Below, piece after piece: positions 62,407 through 64,000 of a stretch of DNA of 64,000 nt. The position numbers were made by a program, and so were the translations under genes. The notes under the pieces are model-generated. The model made no database searches. It was given only the letters and a program-made list of their open reading frames with translations, and was not told where the DNA came from. Source of the DNA: Motiliproteus sp. SC1-56 (GTDB lineage: Bacteria > Pseudomonadota > Gammaproteobacteria > Pseudomonadales > Balneatricaceae); contig NZ_JAEMGS010000004.1 in assembly GCF_017309075.1 (NCBI RefSeq), forward strand, positions 62,001 through 126,000, written 5' to 3'. Within the stretch, counting starts at the first letter, position 1. Each line of letters begins with the position of its first letter.

Positions 62407-64000
62407 ATGAAATTTAAAGCGTTCTTCTCTAAGGCCTTTGGCGAAGAGGTCGTGGAGCCATTGCCTTACCAGGAAGCGCTGGCACTTGGCGAGTGGCCCG
62501 ATATCCTCAATATTCCTACCGGCCTTGGCAAGACCGCAGCGGTTACCCTGGCATGGCTTTACAAGCAGCAGGTCCAGCAAGACAGCAATACTCCGAAACG
62601 CTTGATTTGGTGCCTGCCCATGCGGGTACTTGTTGAGCAGACTGAGAGCAATATCCGGGGCTGGCTACAGAGTTTGGCGTTGGAGCACCGTGTGGGCGTG
62701 CAGGTGCTGATGGGGGGAAGCCAAGACCTCAAGGACCAGAGCTGGGCGGAGTCCCCGGAAAAGCCAACGATCCTGATCGGCACCCAGGATATGCTGCTGT
62801 CTCGGGCACTGATGCGTGGCTATGGCATGAGTCGCTACCTCTGGCCAATCCATTACGCACTGCTGCATAACGATGCCTATTGGGTCTTTGATGAAGTGCA
62901 GTTGATGGGGCCAGCGCTGCGCACGGCGGCGCAACTCGAAGCGTTCAGACGTGATCTACCACTGGCCAAATCCAGTCGAAGTCTTTGGGTGTCCGCAACG
63001 CTTAACGCGGACTGGTTGGCCACCGTGGATTTCAAAGGCCATATCAACGGCCTGACTACTCATAGTCTGAGCGAAGCGGATCGTGCACACCCGGTTTCTG
63101 CCAAACGAGTTGGAGCCAGCAAGACCCTTAGCTTCACGCAAACACGACTCGATAAAGAGAGCGCAAAGCAGCAAGCAAAGAGCTATCTGGCCAGCCTATG
63201 TGACGAGGTGATTCAACACCATCAGCCGGACAGCCAGACGCTGGTCATCCTCAACCGAGTGGACCGTGCTCAGGGGTTGTATGAGGCGCTGAAAGAGCGC
63301 CACCCGTCAACCGAGTTGCTGTTACTTCATGCCCGTTTTCGTGCGGCCGATCGCCAGCGGATCGAGGTCAAACTCAAGGCCAAGGACGCTGGTCGCAATC
63401 GCATCATCATCGCCACGCAGGCGATAGAAGCAGGCGTCGACATCAGCTCTGCCACCCTGTTTACGGAGCTGGCCCCCTGGTCATCCCTGGTTCAGCGCCT
63501 AGGACGTTGCAACCGCTACGGTGAACACTCAAGCGCACGGGTTTTCTGCATTGATATCGATGAGTCGCTGGAGGCCGCACCCTATACATCTAGTGCCCTA
63601 TCCCAAGCCCGCGCACAGCTTGAAGCGGTATTGGCGCAAGGAGGTGACGCTGCGCCGGGGCGCCTTCCGGCAGTGGCGGATGTACATGAACAGGGCTTGG
63701 TGTTGCGACGTCGCGATTTCATGGAGCTCTTTAACACTGACCCTGATCTCTCCGGCTTGGATGTGGATGTGTCACCTTACATACGGGATTCAGGCCTGCC
63801 TCAATGCCAAGTGTTCTGGAGGGACTTCGAGGAATCGCCGCAAGAGCAGCCAGCAGTGGCCAGTCATGAAATCTGCCAAGTAGGGATAGCGCAACTGCGC
63901 GACCACCTGAAGAAAGCGAGCGCCTGGGTTTTCGATCATTTGGAAGGGCGATGGCAAGCACTGAAAGCCGACCGACTAAAACCTGGCATGATCGTTATGT
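62407..64000 (+). CDS. cas3: CRISPR-associated helicase Cas3, type I-G (I-U), cut by window end
   Basis: 531 codons are visible, open to the last base. The helicase starts at once: Q-motif PYQEAL (Gln22), Walker A NIPTGLGKTAAV (36-43), DEVQ box WVFDEVQLMG (162-165), SAT motif WVSATLNADW (196-198) and motif VI VQRLGRCNRYG (363-371). The DEVQ box, the PTGLGKTAAV wording and the lack of an N-terminal HD domain point to type I-G/I-U, in which the nuclease HD domain is at the C-terminus, beyond this window. Cas3 unwinds and shreds DNA flagged by Cascade. ATG at 62407; 130 bases after the WYL gene. Confidence 0.9.
   Translation, partial: MKFKAFFSKAFGEEVVEPLPYQEALALGEWPDILNIPTGLGKTAAVTLAWLYKQQVQQDSNTPKRLIWCLPMRVLVEQTESNIRGWLQSLALEHRVGVQVLMGGSQDLKDQSWAESPEKPTILIGTQDMLLSRALMRGYGMSRYLWPIHYALLHNDAYWVFDEVQLMGPALRTAAQLEAFRRDLPLAKSSRSLWVSATLNADWLATVDFKGHINGLTTHSLSEADRAHPVSAKRVGASKTLSFTQTRLDKESAKQQAKSYLASLCDEVIQHHQPDSQTLVILNRVDRAQGLYEALKERHPSTELLLLHARFRAADRQRIEVKLKAKDAGRNRIIIATQAIEAGVDISSATLFTELAPWSSLVQRLGRCNRYGEHSSARVFCIDIDESLEAAPYTSSALSQARAQLEAVLAQGGDAAPGRLPAVADVHEQGLVLRRRDFMELFNTDPDLSGLDVDVSPYIRDSGLPQCQVFWRDFEESPQEQPAVASHEICQVGIAQLRDHLKKASAWVFDHLEGRWQALKADRLKPGMIVM

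Overview
Organism: the first 47 kb read as the GC-rich chromosome of a gammaproteobacterium. The support is conserved gene order: ubiD-fre; hemC-hemD-hemX-hemY; a ygfA / 6S RNA / zapA / TIGR02449 / ygfB block; pepP-ubiH-ubiI; gcvT-gcvH; and rph divergent from yicC. The overall look is of a marine or sediment Oceanospirillales/Pseudomonadales-type bacterium (TRAP transport, respiratory fumarate reductase, remnants of a metal-reduction porin). The genus cannot be fixed from the sequence alone. Layout 1-24.7 kb: housekeeping genes for ubiquinone (ubiD end, fre, ubiH, ubiI), tetrapyrrole synthesis (hemCDXY), arginine (argH), glycine cleavage (gcvT, gcvH and a GcvR-like ACT protein, but no gcvP), 6S RNA with its promoter, cell division (zapA), an rRNA methyltransferase (rlmI), an aldo-keto reductase (tas), a ZIP transporter, and two signalling proteins (a chemoreceptor and a PAS-PAS-GGDEF-EAL protein). 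Layout 24.7-47.3 kb: transport and respiration. This includes a YrbG antiporter, a complete YehZYXW-type osmoprotectant ABC operon, a DsbA/FrnE-like protein, a small cytochrome c next to two gene stumps (nosL-like and mtrB/pioB-like), and a TRAP operon. The TRAP genes are joined to a three-subunit HcnABC/opine-oxidase-like dehydrogenase and a RidA protein under a divergent LysR gene. A Wolinella-type fumarate reductase frdCAB follows, then an S4 RNA-binding protein, rph and yicC. Layout 47.3-64 kb: an accessory island that starts just after the yicC terminator with a tyrosine integrase. It holds DUF6387-like and AlpA-like genes, a Prim-Pol/DUF3987 gene cut by one in-frame amber codon, and an AT-rich group of unknown genes with an AbiGi-like protein. 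Further on are a thrombospondin-type-3 repeat protein divergent from a LuxR-family regulator, an unrecognised pair of winged-helix genes, a frameshifted excisionase-like gene and an IS5-type transposase stump. Last come a WYL regulator and the start of a type I-G (old I-U) cas3 that runs off the window. How it fits together: the left part is core metabolism; the middle adds electron-transfer and amine/imino-acid use; the right part is a mobile, defence-rich region with visible decay. The best candidates for something new are the two-gene winged-helix / coiled-coil system at 58866-60542, the AT-rich AbiGi-like cluster at 53319-55637, the amber-split primase, and the six-copy GGTAAC array upstream of the integrase.
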